A stretch of 49,421 bases of DNA, taken from assembly GCA_025060195.1 (NCBI GenBank), contig JANXCQ010000030.1, positions 1 through 49,421 on the forward strand. The letters are read 5' to 3'. The DNA comes from Gemmatales bacterium. GTDB lineage: Bacteria; Planctomycetota; Planctomycetia; Gemmatales; HRBIN36. The position numbers were made by a program, and so were the translations under genes. Of the stretch, positions 7,249 to 17,679 are shown one piece after another. The notes beneath the pieces are model-generated. The model was not told the DNA's origin. It did not search any database and saw only the letters and a list, made by a program, of their open reading frames with translations. The first letter of the stretch is position 1. Every line of letters begins with the position of its first letter.

Positions 7249-10200
7249 TTAGGCGGCGTCGGTAGCGGGATGGGTAACAGGTTCCTGGGAAGCTGCGATA
7301 GTTGCACTGGGCACCTGGGTATTGGTGTTACTTGTCGTTGCCTCGCCATGGGGTGGGGGAGAACCTCCCGAAGCCGCATCGGTAGGCCAGTCCTGAGTGG
7401 GCCAATCTTCAAAGCGCACGGCTACGGGTTTGGACACGCCTGATTCCTGCATGGTGATGCCGTAGAGTGCGTCCACCGCGGTCATGGTTTTCTTGGAGTG
7501 GGTGATGAGGATGAATTGCGATTGGTCGGTAAATTCGCGAAGTACGGCGGTGAATCGACCGATGTTCATTTCGTCGAGAGCAGCATCCACTTCGTCGAGG
7601 ATGCAGAACGGACTGGGCTTGCTGCGGAAAATCGCTAGAAGCAGCGCGACGGCGGCCAGAGTCTTTTCACCGCCACTGAGGAGGGAAATACTCCGCAATT
7701 CTTTGCCTGGCGGACGGGCCACGATTTCGATACCGCTTTCTAGAGGGTCATCGGGGTTTTCTAGCACGACGTCCGCTTGGCCGCCGGCGAACAGTTTGCG
7801 AAACAGTTCCTGGAAGTGCATGCGGACGGATTCCAACGTGGCTAGGAAGGCGCGTCGGCTCTCCTGGTTGATGCGTTGGAGAATTTCGTCGAGGCTGCGG
7901 CGTGCTTCGCGGAGGTCGTCGAGTTGGGTTTGTAGGGTGCGGGCGCGTTCTTCGAGTTGAGCTAGTTCATCGAGCGCTTCCAGGTTGACGTTGCCCAGGC
8001 GGGCGATTTTGCGTTTCAGTTCAGCAATTTCCGCTTCCAGAATGGCGCGGTCGGGCGGTGGGTCGGGCGGAGACCATTGGCGGTAAAGTTCCAGTAAATC
8101 CAGGTCGTACTCGTCGCGCAGGCGGTGAGCCAGTTCCTGGAGCCGATGTTCCAACTCGCGTTGGTGGAGTTCGTGCGCGTGCACACGTTGCTGCTGCTCC
8201 TGATGTTGTTCGCGGTAAGCCTGCAGTTGGGCCTGGAGGTGGTGCCGATGCTGGTGGAGGGCGTGTAAGTGTTGGCGTAAGCTTAGGACCTCCTGTTCGT
8301 ACCTTTGTTGGCGGTGAGCGGCTTCGGCCCAATCCTGTCCGGCACGAAGTGCGGCCAACTCCGCGGCAGCGATTCGCGACTGGACTTCCTGATAACGCTG
8401 GGCAACGTTGCGTGCGGCGAGTCGGCGCTCTTCTAACACTCTACGTGCCTGCTCTAATTGAGTTTCTGCGGCGCGAAGGCGCTCTTCGGCTGAGGTCAGT
8501 GTAACCTGAGCTTGCCTCCAGCCTTGCTCACATTCATGCAGTTGCCGTTGTAACTGGGCCACGGAGGTTTCTAATTGGTCGAGGTGGCGATGCCAGTCCT
8601 GCAAACGCAGCTCGGCTTGGTGCTGCTGGTGTTGCGCATGGACAATGTCATTCTGAAGCTGGCTCAGTTCCTGTTCAATTTGGGCCAATTCTGTTTGGCC
8701 CAGTTGCCATTCTTCGCGGAGTGTGAGTTCGCGTTGACGTTGCTGGTGCAGGCGGGAGCGGAGGTCGGCCCATTGTTCGTTGAGGACGCGCAGTTCGCGT
8801 TGGGCTTCCTCGTCGAGCTGTTCCAGACCGTGGAGTTGTTGACGCAGCTCTTCGATTTGGGCCTGGAGTTGGGCGAGTTGAGCGTCGCATTGGGCTAGTT
8901 GGATACGCAGTTCTCGCAAGGCGCTCTTACGCGACAACAGGCCCGTGGTGGTGGTATCACCTCGCAGCGTGAGCGAGCCGTCGGCTTCGAGCAGTTGGCC
9001 TTGCATGGTCACGAAACGGAAACCTGGCAACCAGGTTCGGAGGCGATAGGCGGCAGCGATGTCGCGGACGACAAGGGTGTCATGTAACAGTTGCTCCGGG
9101 AGCGAGGCAAATTCGGGTCGGCTAGCGTGAGCTAAGTTCGCGGCGCAGGCGAGGAGATCGGGATCGTCGGGCAAGCCGTCGGCAGAACACGGGATGTTGA
9201 CAGGGACTTGGCGTAAAAGTGCTTCGCGGCGTCGTCGCACCTGCTCGGCGTCGAGGAGAGGCACGAAGGTGACGGGACCGGCCAGTGGTTCACCGATCTC
9301 TTGGACAAACGCATGCCCGACTTGCGTATCGTGGACGAGAATGGCTTCTGCCTGGGGCCCGAGGGCTAAATCAATCAGGCTGGCGTATTCGGGTGAAACG
9401 GTAATGAGATCGGCGATCAGTCCCAGGACCTGGCTTTGGCCGGTGGATGATTGGGTGGCCCATTGCAGCACCTGGCGGACACCTGCCCCAACGCCTTCCC
9501 AGGAGCGTTCCCAAGCTTCGAGCACTTCGGCCTGCGCGGCCAGGGCGCTGCGGTGTTCTTTTTGACGGGTCCAGTCCTGTAACAGTTGGTCGAGATGTTG
9601 CCGAGTCTGATCGCGGCGTTGCCGTACTTCTTGGCAGGTTTCCTGGGCGGATTGCACTACCGTTTGCAGTTCGCGTTCGGCTAGTTCCAGGTCGCGACTT
9701 TCCTGGGCCAATTGTTCCAGGGACTGGGTGGCTTGGTTTTGCCGCTCGAGGATTTTGTCGCGGTGAAGGGCCAAAGTTCGGTGCTGGGTCTGCAGACTGA
9801 CTAACTCGTTGGCCCAGCGTGCCGCCTCACGCATCAGTTCCATGACTTGCGTTTTATCCTGCTGCAGTTGCTGGCTCTGGGTGGCCAATTCGCATTGGGC
9901 TTGGCGTACTTGGTTTTCCCAATGCTGGACTTGGGCGCGGCATTGTGCAACCTCGTGGCGTAGCGCCTGGCAGACGGCCAAATGCTCTTGCCAGACCCGT
10001 TCGGCTTCGGCCAGAAGGCAGTCGCCTCGGAGGGACTGGTGAGCCAACTGCAGGCGCTCCTGGAGCAAACTCTCCGCGGTGCGGAGTTCATGCTGCAAAG
10101 TGGTGCGGGCCGTCGCCACTCGCTGTCGAGCGGCGGCGACTTGTTCCTCGGCCTGGTGCAGGGTCTGCTGACGTTGGCTCAGTTCTTCTTCGAGGCCCTG

Positions 10201-11004
10201 CAGTGCCGATTCCGTCTGGGTAATCTGCTCGGCCAGTTGGGATAACCGTTGACGCAGCCGAGCCCCTTCGGTTTGAGCTTCCTGCCATTGGCTGTAAAAA
10301 GCGTGGCAATCGATCAGGCTGAGATCGACACGCTTGTTGCGGAGTTGCTCGGACAGTTCACGGTAGCGCTGGGCTTTGCTCGCTTGTTGTCGTATACTGC
10401 GGAGTTGGCGCTCGACTTCGGCCTGGATGTCTTGGACACGGGTCAGGTTTTCCTGGACGCGTTCGAGCTTCCGCAGGGCTTCGATTTTCTTCGACTTGAA
10501 TCGGCTAATGCCGGCTGCTTCCTCGAAGAAAGCCCTTCGTTCCTGGGGACTGGCAGCGAGGAAGAGGTCCACTTTCCCCTGTTCGATGATGCAGTACGAG
10601 TTGCCACCCAGTCCGCTGCCGAGAAACAGTTCCTTGATATCGCGAAGGCGTGCTGGTTGGTGGTTGATCAGATATTCGCCGTGGCCATCGCGATAAACGC
10701 GCCGGGTGATGGCCACTTCGTCACAATCGAGTGGCAGGAGACGTCGCGAGTTGTCCAGCGTCAGAGTGACTTCGGCCATGCCGAGGCTGCGGCGTGTCGG
10801 TGAACCGTGGAAGATGACGTCGGTCATTTCGCCGCCGCGCAGGCTCTTGGCGCTTTGTTCGCCGAGGATCCAGCGGACCGCGTCCACAATGTTGCTCTTT
10901 CCGCTGCCGTTCGGCCCGACGATGGCCGTCAGTCCGGGGCCGAATTCCAGCACCGTCTTGTCGGCGAAGCTCTTGAAGCCGATGAGTTCCAGGCGCTTCA
11001 ACAT
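7249..11004 (-). CDS. smc: Chromosome segregation protein SMC
   Basis: The ATPase of the bacterial condensin complex, which organises and segregates the chromosome. From the ATG at 11004 the protein has 1251 residues, compared with about 1150-1200 in most bacteria. The N-terminal head reads [20 protein letters not shown] and has a Walker [10 protein letters not shown] at about 30-38. Two long Gln/Glu/Arg-rich coiled coils flank a hinge near the middle (Gly-rich, '[13 protein letters not shown]' to '[11 protein letters not shown]'). The C-terminal head has the ABC signature [15 protein letters not shown] and Walker [13 protein letters not shown]. An acidic, Pro/Thr/Ser-rich tail of about 50 residues follows the conserved end. 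The open frame extends upstream to 11094, but the family alignment favours 11004. No scpA or scpB is adjacent. It is divergent from the FHA-domain gene. Confidence 0.96.
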   Translation of the reverse strand: MLKRLELIGFKSFADKTVLEFGPGLTAIVGPNGSGKSNIVDAVRWILGEQSAKSLRGGEMTDVIFHGSPTRRSLGMAEVTLTLDNSRRLLPLDCDEVAITRRVYRDGHGEYLINHQPARLRDIKELFLGSGLGGNSYCIIEQGKVDLFLAASPQERRAFFEEAAGISRFKSKKIEALRKLERVQENLTRVQDIQAEVERQLRSIRQQASKAQRYRELSEQLRNKRVDLSLIDCHAFYSQWQEAQTEGARLRQRLSQLAEQITQTESALQGLEEELSQRQQTLHQAEEQVAAARQRVATARTTLQHELRTAESLLQERLQLAHQSLRGDCLLAEAERVWQEHLAVCQALRHEVAQCRAQVQHWENQVRQAQCELATQSQQLQQDKTQVMELMREAARWANELVSLQTQHRTLALHRDKILERQNQATQSLEQLAQESRDLELAERELQTVVQSAQETCQEVRQRRDQTRQHLDQLLQDWTRQKEHRSALAAQAEVLEAWERSWEGVGAGVRQVLQWATQSSTGQSQVLGLIADLITVSPEYASLIDLALGPQAEAILVHDTQVGHAFVQEIGEPLAGPVTFVPLLDAEQVRRRREALLRQVPVNIPCSADGLPDDPDLLACAANLAHASRPEFASLPEQLLHDTLVVRDIAAAYRLRTWLPGFRFVTMQGQLLEADGSLTLRGDTTTTGLLSRKSALRELRIQLAQCDAQLAQLQAQIEELRQQLHGLEQLDEEAQRELRVLNEQWADLRSRLHQQRQRELTLREEWQLGQTELAQIEQELSQLQNDIVHAQHQQHQAELRLQDWHRHLDQLETSVAQLQRQLHECEQGWRQAQVTLTSAEERLRAAETQLEQARRVLEERRLAARNVAQRYQEVQSRIAAAELAALRAGQDWAEAAHRQQRYEQEVLSLRQHLHALHQHRHHLQAQLQAYREQHQEQQQRVHAHELHQRELEHRLQELAHRLRDEYDLDLLELYRQWSPPDPPPDRAILEAEIAELKRKIARLGNVNLEALDELAQLEERARTLQTQLDDLREARRSLDEILQRINQESRRAFLATLESVRMHFQELFRKLFAGGQADVVLENPDDPLESGIEIVARPPGKELRSISLLSGGEKTLAAVALLLAIFRSKPSPFCILDEVDAALDEMNIGRFTAVLREFTDQSQFILITHSKKTMTAVDALYGITMQESGVSKPVAVRFEDWPTQDWPTDAASGGSPPPHGEATTSNTNTQVPSATIAASQEPVTHPATDAA

Positions 11005-11243
11005 GTTTCTGTTCGTATAGTAAGCCCAAGTCAGGCATGGATACTTACAGCATCTTACTTGGCATTCGCGCTGAGCAAAGGTCAGTCTGAACAAGGTCCG
11101 CTAACGAAGCACAAGCTAGTCCGCGGCATCTGAGTTTCAACTTATATCTATCCATTGGCCGAGCTGATTGCTGATTGTCAGATTCCGACGCTTATTTCGC
11201 TACAATTAACGGCGGGAAGTGTGCATTCTCGGAGAGTGCGTAC

Positions 11244-12791
11244 ATGTTCTTCAAGCCGCACGAAGTACTGGAGGCGGAGCATTACCTGAAGCAAGGTAAT
11301 CCGCGCGCTGCAGCCAATGCGTTACTGCGTTCGAAGCGGCCGGATCATAAAGACGTGGTGGCTTGTAAGAACCTGGTGCTTCAGCAGCTGGTGCTGGTAG
11401 CGCGGCAGGAATATGCCCAAGGAGCGATCTGGTCGGCTTACGAAGCTGTGGAGTTGGCGCGCCAACTTGCGCCCCTCAATCAGGAGGATGCCGTTTTCGC
11501 CGAACAGGTAATCCGCGAAGCACAGTTACGCCGTTCCAAAGAAGAGGCGGTGGAGCATGTGTACCAGCAGGCAAACGCCTGGTTGGGACAGCGGAAATTT
11601 GCCGATGTGGTGCGGCTGCTGGAGGATTTTCTCCGAGGGCTGAGTGGTAGTACTCTGCGAATAGCCGAGGCCCGATTATTAGCGCTCGTAGTCCAAGCCC
11701 GCATACATATGCAAAACCTGGAGCGTTATCTCGCCGAGGTGGAGCAAGCGTTAGAGCAAGGCGACCTTGTGCGGGCGCACCAGTTATTGGATGGGGAGAT
11801 ACGCAACTTGGTAGCAGAGGACGATTACCGCTACAAGCAGCTGTGCGCACGCGTAGTGGAAGCGTGGTCGTTGGGGGTGTTTCAGCGACTGTTGGAGCGG
11901 GCGCGTGCGGCGTTGGCACAACGCGATTTGCCTCGAGCCTTGCTGCACTGGCAGCGCCTCATGGCTTTGGCTCCTGAGCATCCCGAAGTCCAACAACTGA
12001 CCCGCGAAGTGGTCGAGGCAGAAAAGCAGCTCCGTCACATAGTTCCTTTCCAAGCGGTGCAGCGTCGCGAGCAACGATGGGTCCTGGACGGCAACTACTT
12101 AGTGGTTTCGCGCGAGCAAGTCGTGTTCGGAGTACCGCGAGTCGAGGGCATCGACATTCCTCTGTTAGGGCAATTGAGCAGCCGGCATGCAACCTTGTGG
12201 CGCGAACGCACCCGGTATTATCTGCGGCCCTGCCTGAATAAACAGCAGCAACTGTGCTGGGTGCAGGTCAATGGAAACCTAGTTCGCGATGTGTGTGAGC
12301 TACGTTCGGGCGATCGGCTTGCCTTAGGACGAGACAGCGCATCTGCGCTAACCTTCCAGTTCCTACAACCGGTGGCGGGCAGCGGCACGGCCCTGTTAAT
12401 GGCGGACGTCGCGAGTGCCAAGCGTATCCCCGTAGCCAACGGCGCCTGTAGCCATATTATTCTCTTAGATGAAGAACTTCAGTTAGCGCCTCAGCCGGTT
12501 GGTGCCATTCATTTGCCCCTGAAGAAATTGCCCTGCGGATTGCGTTTCGTGTGGCAGCGCCCCGGACTATTTTGGCAAACCCAAGGAGGACGGGTACTTT
12601 TAGACCTCGACGACGCGAGCGAAGGGTGCGACCAAGGAGCCGTCATGGTGCCCATGGAACTGGCCCTCATCGAGGCGACGGACGACGACGAAAGTGAAGG
12701 CCAGTGGTTAGGAAAAAAGCTGTTTGGCCAAAACTTGGACATAGCACGAGACAGTATCGTCCGGCTCAAGCTCAGCCCCGCCGACGGTTAG
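11244..12791 (+). CDS. Helical-repeat protein with C-terminal FHA-like domain
   Basis: From the ATG at 11244 (preceded by GGAGAG) the product has 515 residues. An in-frame TTG at 11175 is a less likely start. Residues 1-270 are helical and Gln/Leu/Ala-rich with TPR-like spacing ('ALARGDLPRALLHWQRLMALAPEHPEV' style units). Residues about 300-385 resemble a forkhead-associated domain: IDIPLLGQLSSRHATLWRE, WVQVNGNLV, then LRSGDRLALG. These match the RxxSxxH-like and NG-loop features that bind phosphothreonine, although the canonical GR..S..H is modified to LSSRHA. A further all-beta part continues to the end. FHA proteins read Ser/Thr-kinase signals, which are abundant in planctomycetes. It lies divergently next to smc, so both may share a 240-bp control region. 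Function is otherwise unknown. Confidence 0.78.
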   Translation: MFFKPHEVLEAEHYLKQGNPRAAANALLRSKRPDHKDVVACKNLVLQQLVLVARQEYAQGAIWSAYEAVELARQLAPLNQEDAVFAEQVIREAQLRRSKEEAVEHVYQQANAWLGQRKFADVVRLLEDFLRGLSGSTLRIAEARLLALVVQARIHMQNLERYLAEVEQALEQGDLVRAHQLLDGEIRNLVAEDDYRYKQLCARVVEAWSLGVFQRLLERARAALAQRDLPRALLHWQRLMALAPEHPEVQQLTREVVEAEKQLRHIVPFQAVQRREQRWVLDGNYLVVSREQVVFGVPRVEGIDIPLLGQLSSRHATLWRERTRYYLRPCLNKQQQLCWVQVNGNLVRDVCELRSGDRLALGRDSASALTFQFLQPVAGSGTALLMADVASAKRIPVANGACSHIILLDEELQLAPQPVGAIHLPLKKLPCGLRFVWQRPGLFWQTQGGRVLLDLDDASEGCDQGAVMVPMELALIEATDDDESEGQWLGKKLFGQNLDIARDSIVRLKLSPADG

Positions 12792-12931
12792 CGGGCGTCG
12801 CGATGATGTCAAGCGGCGTAAACTGATACGAAGCTACCAAGCCGTCGGGCGAGCATGGTATAGCTACTGGTGGGTTTTCTCAGCCCTCCGCAGCAGTGGC
12901 TGCCGATACTTCAACCCTGGGATAGCACACC

Positions 12932-14578
12932 ATGCACACGAGCAAGGGTACTTTAGGTTCGTGGGTGGTGCAGATCGGGCTTTGGCTGGCAGCGCTTGGT
13001 TGCGCGGTCGAATCAGGCCAAGCGTATGGCCAAGACTTGGACAGTCTGGAATTGGTGAAACGGGGCCTGCAGGACCCTGATGCGCAGATCCGAATGGCGG
13101 CGCTGGCGTCGTTGCAGCACCAATGGCAAAGTGTGCGGACGGAGCTGCAAGCGGAGCTACGCGGAGGCCGCAAAGAGCAAGTCGAGCTGTTGCTGCAAGC
13201 GCAGCGGGCTTTGGCTCAACAAGCGGAGCGCGTCGCTGACTTGGTCTTGGCCGATCCTAATGAACAGGTGCGCTTGCGGGCAATTGAGACTCTCGCGTTG
13301 CTGGACTGCGATGTTCGGCAAGCAAAGATTCAAGAAGCGTGGCGTGTGCTACTGGAATCGCCTCAACAAACTTGGGGTGTCGCTGCCGCTCGCGCTTGGG
13401 GAATTCGATTTGAATCGCTCCTCGCGGATTTAGTGAATCCCCGAGTAGAAACAGCCCAGTCCTTGCGGTTAGCCCATCGCCTGGCTAATGACTTGGTGAC
13501 ACTGCGGGACTTGTTCCGCTTGGCTCTGAGTCATTCCGAGGTGGCAGTACGCGGGGAGACTTTGCGCGTGCTCCAGGATGTGGTCAGAGGATTGGTCCAA
13601 CGGCTCAGTGGTTGGCAGGCACAATTGGAGTTACCAGAATTTCGCCCGCTGGGGAAAGAAATATTCCGCGACCTCGTTCAGCTGGTCGAGCACATGCGTC
13701 CGTCGCTGCAAGCGTGTCTGGGTTTACCTCATGTACAGGTGCGACAACCAGCTTGCCAACTCTATGAGACGCTTGGCGATCTCGCCCATTTGCTCGAGGA
13801 GGAGCTGATGCAGCCGGAGGGCTCCGATTGGGCCAAGCAGATTCGGCAGCAACTGGCCCAAAGTATTCCCGATCTGTTGGCGATAGCTGTGGGCGACCGC
13901 GACAGGCAGATTCGGCTCAGCGCGTGGCAGGCCGTCGAGGCCATCGAAGCCCTTTCGTGGCGTACCTGGCCGGCCTTACAACAAGGACTACGCGACGATT
14001 ATGCTCCCGTACGTTGGTCGGCGGCTCGTTGCATGCAAGCGAGGAAACCCACCCAACTCACTTTAGAACAACGTCGTGCCATGGCTCGCGATTTGGCCCT
14101 GCGGTTGATCGAGGAACCGGAGGTCAGTGTGCGTCTAAGGCTAGCGCACTCGCTCAAGAGTTGGAGCAGTGAATTCCTGGCAGCGCGGCACGAAATTGCG
14201 CAGGCCTTGGAAAGTTTAGCTAGTCCTTGGCCCGGAGTTGACTTCACACCGTTTCCCCCAGCCCATCGCCAAAGTCGCCGGCAGGTGCGCGACCAAGATG
14301 TGCTCTTGGCTCTCCTGACGGCGCTACGCGAATTTGCCGAACAACATCGCCGAGTCGACCAAGAACCCCTGCCGACGGAATGGCTCCAGGGACTAATCTT
14401 AGCGCTGGAGGCGGAAAAGCCGGCAGTGCGGGTCGAAGTGTGTCGCATCATTGGTTACTATGGCGCCGCTGCTTATGCAATCCGGCCCAAGTTGTTGCAG
14501 CTTTTGAACGACCCTGACCCACAAGTTCGGGGGGCTGCGGCACAGGCAATTTTGCGCGTCACTCCGCCGCCGCAATAA
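12932..14578 (+). CDS. Secreted HEAT-repeat protein
   Basis: The 548-residue product begins with a Sec-type signal peptide (hydrophobic core WVVQIGLWLAALGCAVESG, cleavage probably near AYGQ/D). The remainder is HEAT-like alpha-solenoid units such as DLVLADPNEQVRLRAIETLALL, AIAVGDRDRQIRLSAWQAVEAI and LLNDPDPQVRGAAAQAILRV. Such solenoids are protein-binding scaffolds; no catalytic motif is visible. The final repeat at 14490-14570 is the closest match to the HEAT consensus. It follows the FHA gene by 140 bp on the same strand and is convergent with the TIGR00300 gene. The partner is unknown. Confidence 0.82.
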   Translation: MHTSKGTLGSWVVQIGLWLAALGCAVESGQAYGQDLDSLELVKRGLQDPDAQIRMAALASLQHQWQSVRTELQAELRGGRKEQVELLLQAQRALAQQAERVADLVLADPNEQVRLRAIETLALLDCDVRQAKIQEAWRVLLESPQQTWGVAAARAWGIRFESLLADLVNPRVETAQSLRLAHRLANDLVTLRDLFRLALSHSEVAVRGETLRVLQDVVRGLVQRLSGWQAQLELPEFRPLGKEIFRDLVQLVEHMRPSLQACLGLPHVQVRQPACQLYETLGDLAHLLEEELMQPEGSDWAKQIRQQLAQSIPDLLAIAVGDRDRQIRLSAWQAVEAIEALSWRTWPALQQGLRDDYAPVRWSAARCMQARKPTQLTLEQRRAMARDLALRLIEEPEVSVRLRLAHSLKSWSSEFLAARHEIAQALESLASPWPGVDFTPFPPAHRQSRRQVRDQDVLLALLTALREFAEQHRRVDQEPLPTEWLQGLILALEAEKPAVRVEVCRIIGYYGAAAYAIRPKLLQLLNDPDPQVRGAAAQAILRVTPPPQ

Positions 14579-14596
14579 CTTTTCCGTCCCGCGAGA

Positions 14597-15904
14597 CTAG
14601 CTCACCGCCACGGAAGAATGTTGCCGTAGTTCCTCTACCAAAGAACGCAGGAACGGCTCTGCGTCCGTTACGATTCCCACCGTTTGCATCGAACCACGGT
14701 CCATGAGTTTCGTAACCGCCGCGGGATTAATGTCCACACAGGCGACGCGCACCCAAGCGGGCAGAAGATTACCCACGGCCACGGCATGAAGTAATGTCGC
14801 GACCATCAGACACATGCCCACGTTCGCTTCGTGAATGTAGTTGCGCATCGCATCCTGCGCTGCTAAGACGTCGGTGATCACTTCCGGCAGCGGCCCGTCG
14901 TCGCGAATGCTTCCGGCTAAGACAAAGGGAATCTCATGGCGGATGCATTCATACATGACGCCACTGCGGAGCACGCCCTTTTCCACTGCAGCGCGGATGC
15001 CGCCGAGTCGGCGAATGGTATTTATCGCCCGGAGATGATGCTGGTGTCCGCCCTCAGCAGGTAAACCCCGTTCCAGACTCACGCCCAGACTGGTGCCGAA
15101 TAACGCCTGTTCAATGTCGTGGGCAGCGAAGGCATTGCCCGTAAAGAGGATGTTCAGGAAACCTAAGCGAATCAGCGCGCAAATGTGCTCGACGCCGCCG
15201 GTATGCACCACGGCTGGTCCCAGCACGGCGAGAATCTTTTGGCCCGCAGCACGCGTTCGCACCATCTGGGCTGCCACTTCGCGCACGGCCACGTTCTTGG
15301 GCTTCTCACTGCTTACCGCGCTGGACATGAACTCGAACAGATGCTGGCGAGGTTCCTGGCCCACGGGGAAGACGCGAATCCCTTCATGGCCGACAACGAT
15401 CAGATCGCCCCGCCTGACCCGGGCCATAGGAATGGTTCGGGCCCGTCGCGCCGCAGGTTCGACCACAATGCCGCAGTCCATCTCCACCCGTTCGACGTCG
15501 ATCCATTGCCCGCCCAGGCGCACCTGCGTCCGATAATTGGTGGTACTGTAGAAGTTTTCTGGAAATGCACCGTCCATATCCGCGGGCACGTATTGACAGT
15601 CGCGTTGAACGACCGGGGTCGCCCCGTGAGCATGAATGGCGTCGAGAATCTCCCGCAAACGCTCGGCGCTAGGAGCACGCACCTCGATGCGGGCGTAGCT
15701 GGGATCTTCCTGACGCTGGCCGATCTGGATTTGCTTCAGAACGTACTGGCCCCCGCGGGTCAGAATCTCATCCAGCACCTTAGGCAGCAATAAAGAATCA
15801 ATAATGTGGCCCTGCAGTTCCACTTCTTCCAAAAAAGGCCAATCGGCGGCGAGTTCGCCGGTTGGCTCAACCCTACAAGACGCCCCCCGATGAAAGTGCA
15901 CCAT
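14597..15904 (-). CDS. TIGR00300-family LOR/SDH-domain protein (ornithine cyclodeaminase-like)
   Basis: The 435-residue product matches the conserved region of the TIGR00300 LOR/SDH family: [20 protein letters not shown] near the start, a ferredoxin-like part (about 50-110), [19 protein letters not shown], and [22 protein letters not shown] Rossmann-like portion contains [14 protein letters not shown] and [12 protein letters not shown]. An archaeal member has been reported as an ornithine cyclodeaminase unrelated to the mu-crystallin type. In cyanobacterial AgrE the same domain is the C-terminal half fused to an arginine dihydrolase. Here it stands alone without the hydrolase. The likely role is NAD-dependent conversion of ornithine to proline plus ammonia, inferred from family. 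The ATG at 15904 is preceded by GGGG. Confidence 0.82.
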   Translation of the reverse strand: MVHFHRGASCRVEPTGELAADWPFLEEVELQGHIIDSLLLPKVLDEILTRGGQYVLKQIQIGQRQEDPSYARIEVRAPSAERLREILDAIHAHGATPVVQRDCQYVPADMDGAFPENFYSTTNYRTQVRLGGQWIDVERVEMDCGIVVEPAARRARTIPMARVRRGDLIVVGHEGIRVFPVGQEPRQHLFEFMSSAVSSEKPKNVAVREVAAQMVRTRAAGQKILAVLGPAVVHTGGVEHICALIRLGFLNILFTGNAFAAHDIEQALFGTSLGVSLERGLPAEGGHQHHLRAINTIRRLGGIRAAVEKGVLRSGVMYECIRHEIPFVLAGSIRDDGPLPEVITDVLAAQDAMRNYIHEANVGMCLMVATLLHAVAVGNLLPAWVRVACVDINPAAVTKLMDRGSMQTVGIVTDAEPFLRSLVEELRQHSSVAVS

Positions 15905-16011
15905 GGCTGCCCCGCGTTCTCTGGATCCTCGGAATCGGCACAGAGTCTCATCACGTATTAATGCTGGGCGGTTACAATGCCAGTAGAGGTCATTGTATGG
16001 GAGGCGAAACT

Positions 16012-16587
16012 ATGCGTAGCCGAAGTAGAAAGGCCGCCGCGGTGCCTCATGGTTTTACGTTGGTCGAACTTCTGGTAGTGATTGCGATTATTGGGCTGTT
16101 GATGAGCCTCATGATGCCAGCGGTGCAACGTGTTCGTGCTGCGTTTAACCGCGTCAAATGCATGAATAATTTGCGTCAGATAGGCTTAGCTTTAGAAATG
16201 TACCGCCAAGATCACGGGATGCGTTATCCAGATGCGGCCCAGATGCCGACCATCGCGCCGCAGCGTCCCACGTTAGCGGATGAACTCTATCCCTATGTCG
16301 AGGGCAATGGCATGATTTTCCGCTGCCCCGTGGATCGTCTTCACGACAAGGACACGCCCCAATTTTACCATTACTGGCAGCGGGAACGGGCCAAGAATTA
16401 TCCAGATATCGGACTGAGCTATGAGTATCCTTCAGAAGTGGCGGGACGAACTCTCGAAGAGCTCGAAGCTCGAAGAAACCGGGGTAGCCACCAGATTATG
16501 TTAGCCTACGACTTCGACAACTTCCACGGGCCAGAAGGTACACCCACGAGCCGAGTGATTGTTTATGCCGATGGGCATTGTAAGTAA
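16012..16587 (+). CDS. Type II secretion pseudopilin-like protein (DUF1559-related, short form)
   Basis: The ATG at 16012 is chosen because GGGAGG (15999-16004) precedes it. Longer in-frame extensions back to 15862 cover the divergent promoter of the neighbouring gene. The 191-residue product has a basic leader ([13 protein letters not shown]), then [19 protein letters not shown], the class III prepilin cleavage site and N-terminal membrane helix cut by PilD-type peptidase. After [21 protein letters not shown], the globular head ends in [10 protein letters not shown], the terminal ADGH motif typical of planctomycete DUF1559 and type II pseudopilin relatives. It probably belongs to the many extracytoplasmic pseudopilins of this phylum; its exact role is unknown. 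Confidence 0.82.
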   Translation: MRSRSRKAAAVPHGFTLVELLVVIAIIGLLMSLMMPAVQRVRAAFNRVKCMNNLRQIGLALEMYRQDHGMRYPDAAQMPTIAPQRPTLADELYPYVEGNGMIFRCPVDRLHDKDTPQFYHYWQRERAKNYPDIGLSYEYPSEVAGRTLEELEARRNRGSHQIMLAYDFDNFHGPEGTPTSRVIVYADGHCK

Positions 16588-16637
16588 CTGAACAACACAT
16601 CGATGGGCCGGCCAGTCTGCCTCATCAGGAGCTTGCC

Positions 16638-17489
16638 ATGCGTGAATTTCTGGAGCGAAGCTGGGAGTGGACAAAGGAAAAGGCCTCGGAAATTGCAGAG
16701 TTTGTCCGAGAGGAACGCGAAAAAGTGGCCATTATCGCGGTGGTGGTCATTTTACTCCTATTCGCGGGAGGAATGGCCTTCGCTTGGTGGTATAGCAATC
16801 GTCCCGATCCGCAATTAGAACGCATGCGTGAACTCCGCGAGCAGATTGACAACGAGCAGGACCCCGAAAAACGCCGTGAATTGATGCGCGAATACTTCCA
16901 AGGTATGCGCGAGCTCAATGACGAGCAGCGCACCATTTTGTGGGCCGAAATGGAAGAAAACAACCGCTTCAACGATCGGCTCCGCGAGCTTTTCAGTTTG
17001 CCCTACGAAGAGCGCGTCAAGCGCATCGACCAGGAAATTGACCGGATGCTAGAGTGGCGCAAGAAGTTCGAGGAAATGCGGCAACAAGGATTCCGTGGGC
17101 CACGGGGTGGTGGACCGGGGGGCGGCGGTCCGCCGGGAGGCGGGGCATTCGGTCCCGGCGGCGGTTTCGGTGGACCTCCTGGAGGGGGAAAACCGCCTCC
17201 TGGCGGATTTGGTCGTGGCCCCGGTGGTGGCCCACCCGGCGGTCCTGCCGGCCCCCAGGCCGGGCCCCCGGGTCAGCCAGGACAGCAACGTCGGACGCTA
17301 TCCAGCGAAGAACGCGACCGCTTGCGTCGGCTTTACCTCGACCATACCTCTCCCGAAATGCGAGCCATGCGGGCCGAATACCGCCGCCTCATGCGGGAAC
17401 GAATGCAACAACGTGGCATCAACATCGGGGGCCGCGGTTTCGGCGGCCCGGGCTTTGGCGACCCAGGGTTTGGTGGGCCGCGCCGCTAA
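16638..17489 (+). CDS. Single-pass membrane protein with Gly/Pro-rich linker
   Basis: The 283-residue protein has four visible parts. Residues 1-29 form a charged helix. Residues about 30-52 form one transmembrane helix (IIAVVVILLLFAGGMAFAWW). Residues 55-150 are a highly charged helical region rich in Glu, Arg and Met that probably forms a coiled coil. Residues about 155-220 are a Gly/Pro-rich low-complexity linker (GGGPGGGGPPGGG repeats), and a basic RDRLRRLYLDH-type helix and a second Gly/Phe/Pro tail finish the chain. The domain order suggests a membrane-anchored scaffold with an extended, disordered reach. The family looks planctomycete-specific, but I cannot name it. It follows the pseudopilin gene by 50 bp on the same strand and ends before a strong hairpin terminator. 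Confidence 0.8.
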   Translation: MREFLERSWEWTKEKASEIAEFVREEREKVAIIAVVVILLLFAGGMAFAWWYSNRPDPQLERMRELREQIDNEQDPEKRRELMREYFQGMRELNDEQRTILWAEMEENNRFNDRLRELFSLPYEERVKRIDQEIDRMLEWRKKFEEMRQQGFRGPRGGGPGGGGPPGGGAFGPGGGFGGPPGGGKPPPGGFGRGPGGGPPGGPAGPQAGPPGQPGQQRRTLSSEERDRLRRLYLDHTSPEMRAMRAEYRRLMRERMQQRGINIGGRGFGGPGFGDPGFGGPRR

Positions 17490-17575
17490 CGTGGTCTCTA
17501 TAGCTTCCTGGACACGCGTCCCCCGAAGCTTGCCCTACCCCTAACCCCGACGCCTTGGTGTCCCTACCCCCCTCA

Positions 17576-17608
17576 GAAAAGGCTCACGTGCCCCGCGTGG
17601 GCCTTTTC
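17576..17608. terminator. Bidirectional-type hairpin terminator
   Basis: A 13-bp stem (17576-17588 with 17596-17608, one G-T pair) closes a 7-base loop, with A-rich bases on the left arm and T-rich bases on the right. It sits between the convergent Gly/Pro membrane gene (+) and the RidA-like gene (-), so it can end transcription from both sides. Confidence 0.8.
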
Positions 17609-17679
17609 GTTCTTAAGACCAGATAGTACCATGCCAGTCTTAGTAAGCGCTCATACGATTCCCATGGTCGAGGTTTTTT

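Noticed and set aside
8058..8504. Long plus-strand open frames antisense to smc
   Set aside because: The composition (Arg/Gly/Pro/Val bias) is typical of antisense to a GC-rich Gln/Glu coiled coil; smc itself is clear.
15862..16011. Long N-terminal extension of the pseudopilin-like ORF
   Set aside because: It overlaps the start region of the divergent gene and carries no prepilin feature; GGGAGG before 16012 decides the start.
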